In this document: positions 49,168 to 61,151 of the stretch, piece after piece
Numbering within the stretch: position 1 is the first letter of the stretch
Layout: each line of letters begins with the position of its first letter
NCBI GenBank assembly: GCA_030123585.1
Contig: CP126120.1
Location: 2,853,001-2,917,000 of the forward strand
Source of the DNA: Rhodanobacteraceae bacterium
GTDB lineage: Bacteria; Pseudomonadota; Gammaproteobacteria; Xanthomonadales; Rhodanobacteraceae
DNA: 64,000 nucleotides
Reading direction: 5' to 3'
Translations under genes and position numbers: made by a program
The notes under the pieces: generated by a model
Database searches by the model: none
What the model was told of the DNA's origin: nothing
Seen by the model: the letters and a program-made list of their open reading frames with translations, nothing else

Positions 49168-50136
49168 ATGAACGCGATACTCGAACACGAGGTTTCGATG
49201 GCCGCGGCTCGCATGCCGAAAGCCGATGCCGACGCGGAGCCATCGCCGGCGCGCCTGCGCGGCGTCACCCGCCGCTACGGCAACGTGGTGGCGCTGGGTG
49301 GCATCGAGCTCGAAATCCGTCGCGGCGAATTGCTGGCCCTGCTGGGCCCCAACGGCGCGGGCAAGACCACCGCGATTTCGCTGATGCTCGGGTTGGTACT
49401 TCCAACCAGCGGCCGCGCGGAACTGTTCGGAAAGCCGCCGCGTGATGTCGCCGCGCGGCGGCGCACCGGCGCGATGCTGCAGGGCGCGCAACTGGGCGGC
49501 CACGCGCGTGTCCGCGAAATGATCGCCTTGTATTCGGGCTATTACCCGAATCCGCTGCCGCTGGATGACACCTTGCGGCTGGCCGGACTGGAAGAGGCGG
49601 CGGCGCGTCCGGTCGCGAAGCTTTCCGGTGGCCAGCAGCAACGCCTGCGTTTCGCGCTGGCGATCTGCGGCAATCCGGAACTGCTGTTCCTCGACGAGCC
49701 CACCGCGGGCATGGATGTGGAAGCGCGCCAGACCCTGTGGGCGGCGGTGCGCGGATTGAAGCAACAGGGACGCAGCATCGTGCTGACGACCCATTATCTG
49801 GAAGAAGCCGACGCACTCGCGGACCGCATCGTGGTGATCCACCACGGCCGCGTGATCGCCGATGGTTCGCCCGCCGAGATCAAGCGCACGGTCGCGCAGC
49901 GGCGTATCCGTTGCATCACGACCCTGGATGACGGCCAGATCGTCAACCTGCCCGGCGTGACCCGCATCGAACGCTCCGGCGGGCGCGTGGACATCGTCGC
50001 CTCGCAGCCCGAAGCGGCGTTGCGCAGGATGTTCGAGTTCGATCCGGCATTGCACGATCTGGAGGTCACCGGCGCGCGGCTGGAAGAAGCCTTCCTCGCG
50101 CTGACCCGGGACCCGGCCGCGAAGGAGGCCGCATGA
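49168..50136 (+). CDS. ABC transporter ATP-binding protein
   Basis: A 322-residue ATPase of the drug/lipid exporter (ABC-2) class. Walker A LLGPNGAGKTTA, signature LSGGQQQRLRFALA and Walker B LLFLDEPTAGMD are intact. A C-terminal extension of about 90 residues follows. The ATG at 49168 follows GGGAGGA. The permease gene overlaps it by 4 nt. The pair is followed by a methyltransferase and a two-component system in one direction, so it likely exports a compound sensed by that system. Confidence 0.92.
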   Translation: MNAILEHEVSMAAARMPKADADAEPSPARLRGVTRRYGNVVALGGIELEIRRGELLALLGPNGAGKTTAISLMLGLVLPTSGRAELFGKPPRDVAARRRTGAMLQGAQLGGHARVREMIALYSGYYPNPLPLDDTLRLAGLEEAAARPVAKLSGGQQQRLRFALAICGNPELLFLDEPTAGMDVEARQTLWAAVRGLKQQGRSIVLTTHYLEEADALADRIVVIHHGRVIADGSPAEIKRTVAQRRIRCITTLDDGQIVNLPGVTRIERSGGRVDIVASQPEAALRRMFEFDPALHDLEVTGARLEEAFLALTRDPAAKEAA

Positions 50137-50912
50137 ACGCCATCATCGCTTCGAACTGGACCTGGCACGACACGCTGGGCGTGTACCTGCGCGAAGCCGG
50201 CTTCCAGTTCCTGACCATCTTGCGCACGCCGGGATTCGCCTTGCCGACCCTGCTGTTCCCGACCGTGTTCTACCTGTTCTTCGGCTTGCTGTTCGGCAAG
50301 TCCGGCGACAACCAGGTCGCCACTTTCATGCTGGCGACCTACGGGACGTTCGGCATCATGGCGCCTGCACTGTTCGGATTCGGCGTGGGCGTGGCGATGG
50401 AACGCGAGCGCGGCATCCTCGCGATGAAACGGGTCGCACCGATGCCGCCCATGGCCTACCTGTTCGCGAAGGCGGCGATGGCGATGCCGTTCGCGCTGGT
50501 GATCGTGCTGATCCTGTTCGTGCTTGGTGCGGTGTTCGGCGGCGTCAGGCTGCCGCGCGGCGAGTGGTGGCTGCTGGCGGTCACGCTGGTCGTCGGCACG
50601 CTGCCGTTCTGTGCGCTGGGCCTGCTGGTCGGCGTGCGGGTCAACGGACAGGCCTCGGCCGCGATCGTCAACCTGATCTACCTGCCGATGTCGTTTCTCG
50701 CGGGCCTGTGGGTGCCGCTGCAATTCCTGCCGCATTGGTTGCAGGCGTTCGCGGTCACGCTGCCGACGTATCACCTGTCGCAACTCGCGCTGGGCATCAT
50801 CCATGCGAACGCGCGCAGCAGCGCCGCCACGCATATCTTGTACCTCGCGGTCTTCACCGCCGTGTGCCTGGCGTTCGCCGTGCGAGGCTGGCGGCGGATC
50901 CAGGATCGTTGA
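50133..50912 (+). CDS. ABC-2 type permease
   Basis: Inner-membrane subunit of 259 residues with about six hydrophobic helices. The first (GFALPTLLFPTVFYLFFGLL) follows a short cytoplasmic start; the last is LYLAVFTAVCLAFAVRG. The conserved PLQFLPHWLQAFAVTLPTYH before the final loop marks the ABC-2 family. It overlaps the ATPase gene by 4 nt and is translationally coupled. The product presumably works as a dimer with two ATPase subunits. Substrate unknown; antimicrobial peptides or lipids are possible. Confidence 0.92.
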   Translation: MNAIIASNWTWHDTLGVYLREAGFQFLTILRTPGFALPTLLFPTVFYLFFGLLFGKSGDNQVATFMLATYGTFGIMAPALFGFGVGVAMERERGILAMKRVAPMPPMAYLFAKAAMAMPFALVIVLILFVLGAVFGGVRLPRGEWWLLAVTLVVGTLPFCALGLLVGVRVNGQASAAIVNLIYLPMSFLAGLWVPLQFLPHWLQAFAVTLPTYHLSQLALGIIHANARSSAATHILYLAVFTAVCLAFAVRGWRRIQDR

Positions 50913-50965
50913 GCATTGATCGTTCGTTATTATTTCCGGCACAGGTGTATGGGGGAGGTTCCGCG

Positions 50966-51562
50966 ATGCAGCCGTTGATCGTGCATTCGACGTTCCATCT
51001 GGTGGTTTTCTACGTCGCAATGTTCGTGTGCTTCGCGCCGGAATGGATCGGCTCGTTGTTCCAGCGGTCTGAAAAAGGCGCAGTGAAGCGCGACCGCGGT
51101 TCGCATGCGGTGTTGGTGGTCAGTGTCGTGATCGGCATCGTGGCGGCGTTCTTTCTGGTCAACGCCGACTTTCCGGGCACGACCTTGACCTGGCATCAGC
51201 CGCTGGTGTTCTGGATCGGCATCGCGCTGATGCTGGCCGGGCTCGCGCTCCGGTGGTATGCGATCAAGGTGCTCGGAAGATTTTTCACTAGGGATGTCGC
51301 GACGCGGCCGGGCCAGACGGTGGTGCAAACCGGACCATACCGGTTCGTCCGGCATCCGTCCTACAGCGGCGCGCTGCTGATGTTCCTCGGCACCGGCCTC
51401 GCGATGACCAACTGGGCCAGCCTGCTGGCAATCGTGCTGGCCGCTGCGATCGGCTACGGCTGGCGCGTCCACGTCGAGGAGCAGGCATTGTGCGCCGATC
51501 TCGGCCAGCCGTACCGCGATTACATGCGCCGCACGCGGCGGTTCGTGCCGTTTGTGTGGTAA
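50966..51562 (+). CDS. Isoprenylcysteine carboxyl methyltransferase-like membrane protein
   Basis: A 198-residue integral membrane enzyme with five hydrophobic stretches. The SAM-binding end GPYRFVRHPSYSGALLMFLG and the terminal VEEQALCADLGQPYRDYMRR are characteristic of the ICMT/PEMT group. Bacterial members methylate small lipids or unknown substrates, since there is no prenylated CaaX protein. The ATG at 50966 follows GGGGAGG. It lies 53 bp after the permease and 24 bp before the kinase, so it is in the same operon. Confidence 0.88.
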   Translation: MQPLIVHSTFHLVVFYVAMFVCFAPEWIGSLFQRSEKGAVKRDRGSHAVLVVSVVIGIVAAFFLVNADFPGTTLTWHQPLVFWIGIALMLAGLALRWYAIKVLGRFFTRDVATRPGQTVVQTGPYRFVRHPSYSGALLMFLGTGLAMTNWASLLAIVLAAAIGYGWRVHVEEQALCADLGQPYRDYMRRTRRFVPFVW

Positions 51563-51586
51563 CCGCGGAAGGCGCATGCTAGAACC

Positions 51587-52798
51587 ATGATCCGGCCCGA
51601 AATCGACACCCTGTTCACCAAGATCGCCCCGGACTCGGTCATCGCGACGGGGCGGTGGCGCGGCGGCCCGCGCGTGATGCGCTTCATGCCGCTGGTTTCG
51701 CTGGTGTGGCTGGGCTGGATTTTCGGCCCGGCCATCTTCAACGTCGGCTCGCCGTTCCAGCATTGGCTGTGGCCTACGCTGGCGAGTCTTCCGGTGTTCC
51801 TGTTCCTGTACTGGCGTGGCTACACCTGTTCACGGCGCAACAACCTCTGGTACGCGATCGCGATCGCCGCGTTGGGCATGCTGGTCACGCCGCTCAATCC
51901 TTTCGCGGAAACCTATCTGATCTACGCGTGTGCGATCGCGGCATTCTGTCATTCGTTGCGTTTCTCGATCGGGCTGATGCTTGCGATGCTGGCGCTGTAT
52001 TCGCTGGAGTGGCTGCTGATAGGTTTCCCCTGGCCGTACCTCGCGAACGCCGTGCTGATCGGATTGATTGTCGGCATCATGGGCATGTACCAGAATGTCG
52101 TTCAGTTGCGCCAGGCCGAATTGCGCCTGTCGCACGACGAGGTGCGCCGCCTCGCCGCCAGCGCCGAGCGCGAACGGATCGGTCGCGACCTGCATGATCT
52201 GCTCGGGCACACCCTGTCGATGGTGACGCTGAAATCCGAACTGGCCGGGCGCCTGATCGAACGCGATCCGGACGCGGCCCGCCGGGAAATCGCCGATGTC
52301 GAACGCGTCGCGCGTGAGGCGCTGTCGCAGGTGCGCAGCGCGGTTTCGGGCATCCGCGCCGCGGCGCTGGTGTCGGAACTGGCCTCGGCGCGGTTGCTGC
52401 TGGAAACCGCCGGCGTGCAGATGGAATACTGGAGCGACGGCAAGGAACTGCCTTCTGGGGTCGAGACCTGCCTCGCGCTGGCGTTGCGCGAAGCCGTCAC
52501 CAACATCCAGCGCCATGCGCGCGCCAACCGGGTCGAGGTCACGGTGATCGCGGGAGCGGAACGGGTGGTGATGCGCATCCGCGACGACGGCCGCGGCGGC
52601 GTCAACGAACGCGGCAACGGCCTGACCGGGATGCGCGAACGCATCGCCGGGTGCGGCGGCGAAATATGGATCGAATCGCCGCGCGGGAAAGGCACCGCGA
52701 TCGAGATTCGCCTGCCGCTGCCGGTCGAACGCGGCACGCAGAAGGTCGTGCCGATCGCCGCCGCGTCGCTGGCGCAGCACGCGGGCGGCCGCGCATGA
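51587..52798 (+). CDS. DesK-like sensor histidine kinase
   Basis: A 403-residue membrane kinase. About six membrane segments occupy residues 33-170. The HisKA_3 block ERERIGRDLHDLLGHTLSMV has phospho-acceptor His203. An HATPase domain follows (LALREAVTNIQRHA, DDGRGG, GNGLTGMRERI). The DesK family senses membrane fluidity or antimicrobials. Its gene overlaps the response-regulator gene by 4 nt (ATGA), as usual for partners. Because it follows exporter genes, it probably controls them. Confidence 0.92.
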   Translation: MIRPEIDTLFTKIAPDSVIATGRWRGGPRVMRFMPLVSLVWLGWIFGPAIFNVGSPFQHWLWPTLASLPVFLFLYWRGYTCSRRNNLWYAIAIAALGMLVTPLNPFAETYLIYACAIAAFCHSLRFSIGLMLAMLALYSLEWLLIGFPWPYLANAVLIGLIVGIMGMYQNVVQLRQAELRLSHDEVRRLAASAERERIGRDLHDLLGHTLSMVTLKSELAGRLIERDPDAARREIADVERVAREALSQVRSAVSGIRAAALVSELASARLLLETAGVQMEYWSDGKELPSGVETCLALALREAVTNIQRHARANRVEVTVIAGAERVVMRIRDDGRGGVNERGNGLTGMRERIAGCGGEIWIESPRGKGTAIEIRLPLPVERGTQKVVPIAAASLAQHAGGRA

Positions 52799-53397
52799 TC
52801 CGCGTGCTGCTCGCGGAAGACCAGGCGATGGTGCGCGGTGCGCTGGCTGCGCTGCTGGCGCTGGAACCCGACATCGAGGTGCTGGGTTCGGCGGCGGACG
52901 GCGAGGCGGCGTGGCGCGAGGTGCAACGCCTGAAACCCGACATCCTGATTTCCGACATCGAGATGCCGGGCCTGACCGGTCTCGAACTCGCGCAGCGCAT
53001 CCAGCGCCATGAGCTGCCGGTAAAGGTGGTCATCGTCACCACGTTCGCGCGTTCCGGATATCTCCGCCGCGCGCTCGACGCCGGCGTGTCCGGTTATCTG
53101 TTGAAGGATGCGCCCGCGGAAAAACTGGCCGACAGCCTGCGCATGGTGCATCGCGGCGGCCGCGCGATCGATCCGGAACTCGCGCTGGAGGCGTGGACGG
53201 AAGCCGATCCGTTGAACGACCGCGAACGTCAGGTGTTGCGTCTCGCGGGCGAAGGCCAGAGCGCCGGCGACATCGCGCACGCGCTCAACCTGTCGCACGG
53301 CACCGTGCGCAATTACCTGTCCGAGGCGATCGGCAAGCTCGGCGTTGCCAACCGGATCGAGGCGTACAGGCTGGCGCGGCAAAAAGGCTGGCTGTAG
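52795..53397 (+). CDS. DesR-like response regulator, LuxR-type
   Basis: A 200-residue regulator. The receiver domain has acidic residues at Glu8/Asp9, phospho-acceptor Asp54 (LISDIEMPG) and Lys near 104 (LLKDAPAEK). The C-terminal LuxR-type helix-turn-helix is [20 protein letters not shown] to [20 protein letters not shown]. It pairs with the kinase upstream. The stop TAG is the first part of a TGTAGGAGC repeat that starts right there. Confidence 0.93.
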   Translation: MIRVLLAEDQAMVRGALAALLALEPDIEVLGSAADGEAAWREVQRLKPDILISDIEMPGLTGLELAQRIQRHELPVKVVIVTTFARSGYLRRALDAGVSGYLLKDAPAEKLADSLRMVHRGGRAIDPELALEAWTEADPLNDRERQVLRLAGEGQSAGDIAHALNLSHGTVRNYLSEAIGKLGVANRIEAYRLARQKGWL

Positions 53398-53436
53398 GAG
53401 CGCCGGAAGGCGCGATCAAAGGCGCGATCGGACACG
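53393..53436. repeat. TGTAGGAGCG repeat at the end of the response regulator gene
   Basis: TGTAGGAGCGCCGGAAGGCG begins at the stop codon and continues with two GGCGCGATC units. It resembles the left part of the element at 55743-55845. A clear inverted partner is missing, so it is a partial copy. Confidence 0.55.
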
Positions 53437-53500
53437 CGGTTGCCACGTCGGGCCCGCCGGCCATCCTACAATACGCGGCTGGTCCCTGCGTCACGCGATC

Positions 53501-54562
53501 TTGAAGAAATCCGACTTTCATTACGACCTGCCGGTCGAATTGATCGCGCAGCAGCCGCTGCCCGAGCGCAGCGCCAGCCGCTTGTTGGTGCTGGATGCGC
53601 CGCGCCAGTCGCTGGCCGACCGCACCTTCCGTGACTTGCCTGGCATGTTGCGTGCGGGTGACTTGCTGGTGTTCAACGACACCCGCGTGCTGCCGGCGCG
53701 CCTGTTCGGACGCAAGTCCAGCGGCGGCAGCGTCGAGATCATGCTGGAACGCATCACCGGCACGCATACCGCGATCGCGATGCTGGGCGTCAGCAAGAAA
53801 CCGCGCGAAGGCGGCCTGATCGAACTCGACGACGGCACGCCGGTGCGGGTACTGGGCCGCGACGGGCAATTCTTCGAGCTCAAGTTCGAATGCGCCGAGC
53901 CGCTGGAAAAATTGCTGCTGCGGATCGGCCACATGCCGCTGCCGCCCTACATCGCGCGGCCCGACGACGTGCGCGACAGCGAACGCTACCAGACGGTTTA
54001 TGCGCGCCAGCCGGGCGCGGTCGCGGCGCCCACTGCCGGCCTGCATTTCGATAAGCCGTTGCTGGATGCGCTGCGTGCGCGTGGCGTGGATTTCGGCTAC
54101 GTGACGCTGCACGTGGGCGCGGGGACGTTCCAGCCGGTGCGCGAGGAGAAGATCGAGGACCACGAGATGCACCGCGAGTGGCTGAACGTCGGCGCCGAGC
54201 TGGTCGAGAAAATCCACCGCACGCGTGCGCGCGGCGGGCGCGTGATCGCGGTCGGCACGACCGTGGTGCGTTCGCTCGAAGCTGCGCGCGGCGAGCACGG
54301 CGAGGTCGAACCGTTTGCAGGTGAAACCCGCATCTTCATCTTCCCCGGTTATCGCATCACCAGCATCGACGGGCTGATCACCAATTTCCACTTGCCGGAA
54401 TCCACCCTGCTGATGCTGGTGTCGGCATTCGCGGGGCGCGGGTTCGTGCTGTCGGCGTACCGGCACGCGGTCGAACAGCGCTACCGCTTCTATTCCTACG
54501 GTGATGCGATGCTGGTGTGGCCGGAAAGCCGGGAAGGGAGAATCGGGAATGGGGAATCGTGA
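53501..54562 (+). CDS. queA: tRNA preQ1(34) S-adenosylmethionine ribosyltransferase-isomerase
   Basis: Penultimate queuosine enzyme: transfers the ribosyl of SAM to preQ1 in tRNA to make epoxyqueuosine. The product has 353 residues, the normal size. Conserved blocks: [55 protein letters not shown] and [16 protein letters not shown]. The start is TTG at 53501, giving [11 protein letters not shown]; there is no ATG nearby. The last residues (about GRIGNGES) come from a repeat with GGGAATC units that pair with the GATTCCC run before tgt. tgt follows in the same direction. Confidence 0.95.
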   Translation: MKKSDFHYDLPVELIAQQPLPERSASRLLVLDAPRQSLADRTFRDLPGMLRAGDLLVFNDTRVLPARLFGRKSSGGSVEIMLERITGTHTAIAMLGVSKKPREGGLIELDDGTPVRVLGRDGQFFELKFECAEPLEKLLLRIGHMPLPPYIARPDDVRDSERYQTVYARQPGAVAAPTAGLHFDKPLLDALRARGVDFGYVTLHVGAGTFQPVREEKIEDHEMHREWLNVGAELVEKIHRTRARGGRVIAVGTTVVRSLEAARGEHGEVEPFAGETRIFIFPGYRITSIDGLITNFHLPESTLLMLVSAFAGRGFVLSAYRHAVEQRYRFYSYGDAMLVWPESREGRIGNGES

Positions 54563-54577
54563 AAGCAGGGGGCCTGA

Positions 54578-55841
<1,264 letters not shown>

Positions 55842-55845
<4 letters not shown>

Positions 55846-57466
55846 GGATCGATGATGCGATCGATGCCATGCGCGCAGAACCGCCGCAGGTTCGCGGCTG
55901 ACGCCGCGTCATTGCGTTCGCGCTGCGCCCACGCTGCGTGCCGCGCCAGCAGCGCGGCGGCGAGGCTGCGCGCGCAGGTGTTGCCGAGGCGCAGCGCGCC
56001 CGCTTGCAAGGCATCGGCATCGCGCGCATGGTCGCGCAGCCAGGTGTCCGCGTGGCGGATCGCGCCGTGCACCGCTGCGGCGTCCGACGTGGATACGACG
56101 CCAGAGGCGGCTTCCAGCCACGCATCGGCCGCGTCCACCAGCGGGTCCATCCCGGACTTGTCCAGTGCGCGCAGGAAGTCCAGCGCCTGCACGTTGCTGG
56201 CGCCTTCCCAGATCGGCAGCACCTGCGCGTCGCGCAGCAGCAGCGGGATGCCGCTGTCTTCGAGGTAACCGATGCCGCCGAAGGCCTCGACGGTTTCCGA
56301 CGCGGTGCGCACGCCCAGCTTGCAGATCCACAATTTCGCCAGCGGCGTCAGCAAACGGTGCAAGGCTGCATCGCGTTCGTCGCCCGCGCCGGATTCGACG
56401 CGGCCCAGCAATAGCGCGACTTCCATCGCGAGATGGAACGCTGCCTCGAATTCGGCTTCCCGGCCCGCCAGCGAATCGGCGAACAGCGGCTGTTCGATCA
56501 GCGGCTTGCCGAACGCCGCGCGGCGGCGCGCGTAGTCGCGGGTCAGCGCGAGGCAACGCGCCATCGTCGAGAGCGATCCGAATGCGTTCCACAGCCGCGT
56601 CACCTGCAGCACCGGCGTGATCGCGCGCACGCCGTGTCGTGTGTCGCCCACCAGTTCCGCACGCGTATCGCGAAGATGGATCTCGGCGGTCGGCAATTCA
56701 CGCGTGCCGAGTTTGTCCTTCAGGCGGTCGATGGTGATGCCGTTCCACGTGCCGTCATCGTTGCGCGTTTGCACGCCGAACAGCGCGAGGCCATCCGCGC
56801 CCGCGGGATTGCCTTCCGGCCGCGCCAGCGCCAGCGCGAATTCGGCGTTGATGGCGGAAGCGAACCACTTGCGGCCATTCAGGCGCCATGTGCCGTCGGC
56901 GTCGCGCTGCGCGGTCGTCTCGCTGTCCGCAACGTCGGAGCCGCCCGCGGTTTCGGTCATCCACTGGCCGCTGATCCAGAATGTTTCTGGATCACGACTC
57001 AGCAGGTGCGGCAGGATACGTTCGCGCAACTTGGCGTTGGTTGCATCACGGAGCGCGGTGGCTACGCCATCGCTCATCGCCAGCGGACAGGAATAGAACG
57101 CGCTGGCAGCGTGGTAGAGATACACCTTGGCGAACTGCTGCACGCGCGCGAACTCGCCCAGCGAACGGTCGTGGCCGTCGGCGACCAGTCCATGCTTTGC
57201 GGCCAGCGCGGGGCCTTCGCGCCAGGTTTCGGTCAACTCGATGCGGTCGATCCGGTTGCCCCACACGTCCCAGTTGGTGAGAACGGATTCGGTGGGCGTC
57301 GCCGTGGTTTGCCGCGCATGGGCGCGCAACGCGTAGTCGGCCAGCGCCGTGCAGTCCGCTTCCATGGCGCGCCGTTGCGCTTCCGGCAGCACACGCGCCA
57401 GCCAGGATTGCAACACGCGATCGTCGCGGTACGGATCGGCAAGCTGCGGTGGCGGCTGGACGAAAC

Positions 57467-57470
<4 letters not shown>
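55842..57470 (-). CDS. Acyl-CoA dehydrogenase, AidB-like
   Basis: A 542-residue flavoprotein related to AidB and other acyl-CoA dehydrogenases. FAD-domain blocks GQWMTETAGGSDVADSET and RLNGRKWFASAINAEFALA are present. The C-terminal part has VEAFGGIGYLEDSGIPLLLR and LPIWEGASNVQALDFL, as in AidB. AidB binds DNA and is linked to alkylation protection; whether this protein does so is unknown. Its ATG overlaps the stop of the DUF2069 gene as ATGA, so it is the last gene of a three-gene operon. The stop is supplied by a repeat. Confidence 0.88.
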
Positions 57471-58455
<985 letters not shown>

Positions 58456-58468
58456 CTAGCCTCGCGGC

Positions 58469-59761
58469 ATGCGCTCGGCATCCGTCAGCTACCAGGGCAT
58501 GCGCCGCGAACGCCTGCAGGCCTTCGCGCGGTTCCTGTGGCGCCGGTTCCGCGACGACAAGTGTTTCGAAACCGCGGGCGCGTTGTCCTACACCACGTTG
58601 TTCGCGATCGTGCCGATGCTGGCGGCGGTGATCGCGATCGTGTCGGTGTTTCCGGCGTTCGCCGGCCTGCGCGACAGCGTGACCCGTTTCATCTTCCGCA
58701 GCTTCGTGCCGGCGGCCGGCGAAACGGTGCAAGGATACCTGCTCCAGTTCGCCGCCAACGCCAGCAAGCTCACGCTGATGGGCGTGCTGGTGCTGCTGGC
58801 CAGTGCGCTGATGATGATGTCCAGCATCGAGGACCGCTTCAACCGCATCTGGCGCGTGGCGTCGCCGCGCAAGGGCAGCGCACGGTTGCTGCTGTACTGG
58901 GCGGCGCTGACGCTGGGCCCGATCCTGGTGACGGCCGGCGTCGGCGTCAGTTCGTGGGTGTATGCGCAACCGCTGTGGCGCGGCGTGGCCGGGCACGGCT
59001 TCGCCGGGTTCCGGCTGTGGCTGCTGGCGCCGTTCCTGATCACCTGGACCGGTCTGACGGTGTTATATCAAGTGGTGCCCAATTGCCGGGTGCGCTGGCG
59101 CGACGCGATCAGCGGCGCGTTGGTGGCGGCGGTGCTGTTCGAGTTCGCGCGCAAGGGCTTCGCGGCCTACGTGCAGGGCGTCGCCAACTACAAGGAGGTG
59201 TACGGCGCACTGGCGGCCATCCCGATCTTCTTGATCTGGGTGTACCTGTCCTGGGTGATCGTGCTGCTCGGCGCGATCCTCGCCGCGGCGTTGCACGCCT
59301 TCGAATATCGCCGCAGCGACGAATTGCTTCCGCCGGGCTGCGAATTCGTCGGGCTGCTGCGCGTGGTGCAACGCTTCGCCGAGGCGCAACGCACGGGCGA
59401 AGCGCTGGACGACGCGGGGTTGCGCGCGCGCGAACGTTTCCTCACGGCCGACCTGCTGCAGCGCTATCTGGGCGACCTGCAACGCGCGGGCCTGATCCGC
59501 CGCGCCGAAGGCGGCGGATGGCTCGTCGCGCGCGACCTGGACAGCGTGTGCGCGGACGATCTTTTCCACGCGGGCCGCTACCGGCTTCCGGAGGACGCGC
59601 TGACGCTGCAACGCGCGGCTGCCGAGTTGGCGCCCGAAGCGCGGGTGACCTTGCAACGCGCCGAGGCCGCACTGAGAAAAAACCTCAGGGTGCCGCTGCG
59701 CGAGTTATTCTTTCCGGCGTCGCCCGCGGGGACGGTGCAGTCCGAGGAGCAGTCGTCGTGA
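58469..59761 (+). CDS. YihY/BrkB-family inner membrane protein
   Basis: A 430-residue protein with about six membrane helices in the first 290 residues. The family start FLWRRFRDDKCFETAGALSY is present. IYLSW-type and IVLLGAILAAALHAFE blocks follow. A soluble C-terminal part of about 140 residues resembles a winged-helix module. Often misnamed RNase BN; the true role is unknown and may involve membrane lipid or envelope work. Its TGA overlaps the ATG of the thioredoxin-like gene by one base. Confidence 0.92.
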   Translation: MRSASVSYQGMRRERLQAFARFLWRRFRDDKCFETAGALSYTTLFAIVPMLAAVIAIVSVFPAFAGLRDSVTRFIFRSFVPAAGETVQGYLLQFAANASKLTLMGVLVLLASALMMMSSIEDRFNRIWRVASPRKGSARLLLYWAALTLGPILVTAGVGVSSWVYAQPLWRGVAGHGFAGFRLWLLAPFLITWTGLTVLYQVVPNCRVRWRDAISGALVAAVLFEFARKGFAAYVQGVANYKEVYGALAAIPIFLIWVYLSWVIVLLGAILAAALHAFEYRRSDELLPPGCEFVGLLRVVQRFAEAQRTGEALDDAGLRARERFLTADLLQRYLGDLQRAGLIRRAEGGGWLVARDLDSVCADDLFHAGRYRLPEDALTLQRAAAELAPEARVTLQRAEAALRKNLRVPLRELFFPASPAGTVQSEEQSS

Positions 59762-60258
59762 TGCGAGTCTGGTGGCGTCGTGGTTTGGGGTGGCTGATCG
59801 CCGCGCTGGTTTGCGCAGCGGTCGCCGGCAACGCGCTGGCGCAATCCGCGGACGCGCAGCCGCAGTTGACCATTCGCACGCTGGACGGCAAGACCTTCGA
59901 CCTCGCCGCCGAGCGCGGCAAGTGGGTGATCGTCAATTTCTGGGCGACCTGGTGTTCGCCGTGCATCGCCGAAATGCCGGCGATCTCGAAATTCGTCGCG
60001 GCGCACAAGAACGTCGCCGCGATCGGCCTCGCCTGGGACCGCAGCCCGCGCGCGGACATCGTCGTGTTTGCGAAAAAACATCCGGTGGCTTACCCGCTGG
60101 CGCTGGTGGACATGGATCATCCGCCCGCCGGGCTGGAGGCGCCGCAAGTGTTGCCGACCACGCTTCTCATCGCGCCGGACGGACACGTCGCCCGACGCTT
60201 CATCGCGCCGGTCGACGGGAAATTGCTGGCGCAGGCGATCGCCGCGGCCGGGAAGTAG
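59761..60258 (+). CDS. TlpA-like periplasmic thiol-disulfide protein
   Basis: A 165-residue thioredoxin-fold protein. A signal peptide (LGWLIAALVCAAVAGNALA) precedes the redox motif NFWATWCSPCIAEMPAIS with its CxxC. PTTLLIAPDGHVARRF is the usual cis-Pro block of the family. It probably reduces or oxidises envelope proteins, perhaps for cytochrome c. The ATG at 59761 overlaps the yihY stop. acyP begins 3 nt after it. Confidence 0.92.
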   Translation: MRVWWRRGLGWLIAALVCAAVAGNALAQSADAQPQLTIRTLDGKTFDLAAERGKWVIVNFWATWCSPCIAEMPAISKFVAAHKNVAAIGLAWDRSPRADIVVFAKKHPVAYPLALVDMDHPPAGLEAPQVLPTTLLIAPDGHVARRFIAPVDGKLLAQAIAAAGK

Positions 60259-60260
60259 CC

Positions 60261-60527
60261 GTGGCCTGCGCGCGTTTCATCGTGACCGGCAAGGTGCAGG
60301 GCGTGTCTTTCCGTGCATCCGCGCGCGAGCGGGCTTTGCGGCTCGGCCTTTGCGGACACGCCAGAAACCTTGCGGACGGCAGGGTGGAGGTCGTGGCCTC
60401 CGGCGACCCTGAATCGCTGGCGGAACTGGATGCATGGCTGCACCACGGTCCGCCCGCGGCGCGCGTGGACGAAGTGATGCGCGAAACGTTGCCGGAGCAG
60501 GTGTTGCGCGGCTTCGTGACCGGCTAG
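60261..60527 (+). CDS. acyP: Acylphosphatase
   Basis: An 88-residue enzyme that hydrolyses acyl-phosphates. The core GKVQGVSFRASARERALRLG contains the catalytic Arg, and GHARNLADGRVEVVASG the Asn. The start is GTG at 60261, 2 nt after the upstream stop. It ends an operon of yihY, tlpA-like and acyP. moaB lies convergent, 10 bp away. Confidence 0.93.
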   Translation: MACARFIVTGKVQGVSFRASARERALRLGLCGHARNLADGRVEVVASGDPESLAELDAWLHHGPPAARVDEVMRETLPEQVLRGFVTG

Positions 60528-60537
60528 GGCACGCGGT

Positions 60538-61059
60538 TCAGCGCTCGTCCAATCGCGGCAGCAACCCCACCAGATTGCACGGCCGCGTGCGCGCGTCGAG
60601 TTGCGCGCGCAACAGTTTTTCCCACGCGGTTTTGCACGCCGAGGTTGAACCTGGCAGCGCGAACACGAAGGTCTGGTTGGACAATCCAGCGAACGCGCGC
60701 GATTGCAGCGACGAGGTGCCGATCTCCTCGAAGCTGATCGCGCGGAACAATTCTCCGAAGCCCGGCATTTCCTTGTCCAGCAACGGCAGCACCGCTTCCG
60801 GCGTCGAATCGCGGCCGGTGAAACCGGTGCCGCCGGTGATCAGGATTCCGTGCACTGCAGGCTCGGCGATCCACGCCGCCACCTGCGCGCGGATCGCGTA
60901 GCGGTCGTCGCGCAGCAGCTTGCGTTCGTGCAGACGATGGCCTGCTTCGACGAGCGCATCGACCAGGAATTGTCCGGACGTGTCGTTCTCGAACGTGCGC
61001 GTATCCGACACCGTCAGCACAGCTAGGCTCAGCGACACGAATTGGTCTTGGGCGGTCAT
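60538..61059 (-). CDS. moaB: Molybdenum cofactor biosynthesis protein B
   Basis: A 173-residue protein of the MogA/MoaB fold that adenylates molybdopterin. Motifs: LTVSDTRTFENDTSGQFLVD, ITGGTGFTGRDSTPEAVLP and FALPGSTSACKTAWE. It supports use of the molybdate taken up by modABC in this window. The ATG at 61059 was chosen because upstream residues are Arg-rich. It stands alone. Confidence 0.94.
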   Translation of the reverse strand: MTAQDQFVSLSLAVLTVSDTRTFENDTSGQFLVDALVEAGHRLHERKLLRDDRYAIRAQVAAWIAEPAVHGILITGGTGFTGRDSTPEAVLPLLDKEMPGFGELFRAISFEEIGTSSLQSRAFAGLSNQTFVFALPGSTSACKTAWEKLLRAQLDARTRPCNLVGLLPRLDER

Positions 61060-61151
61060 GGCAGGGCCCGGCAATGCATGCAGTGCGCATTTTCGCACAT
61101 GGCGCGCATGGGCTGCCGCTCGATCGCCGGAGTAGTCGCGGCAACGGGCTG

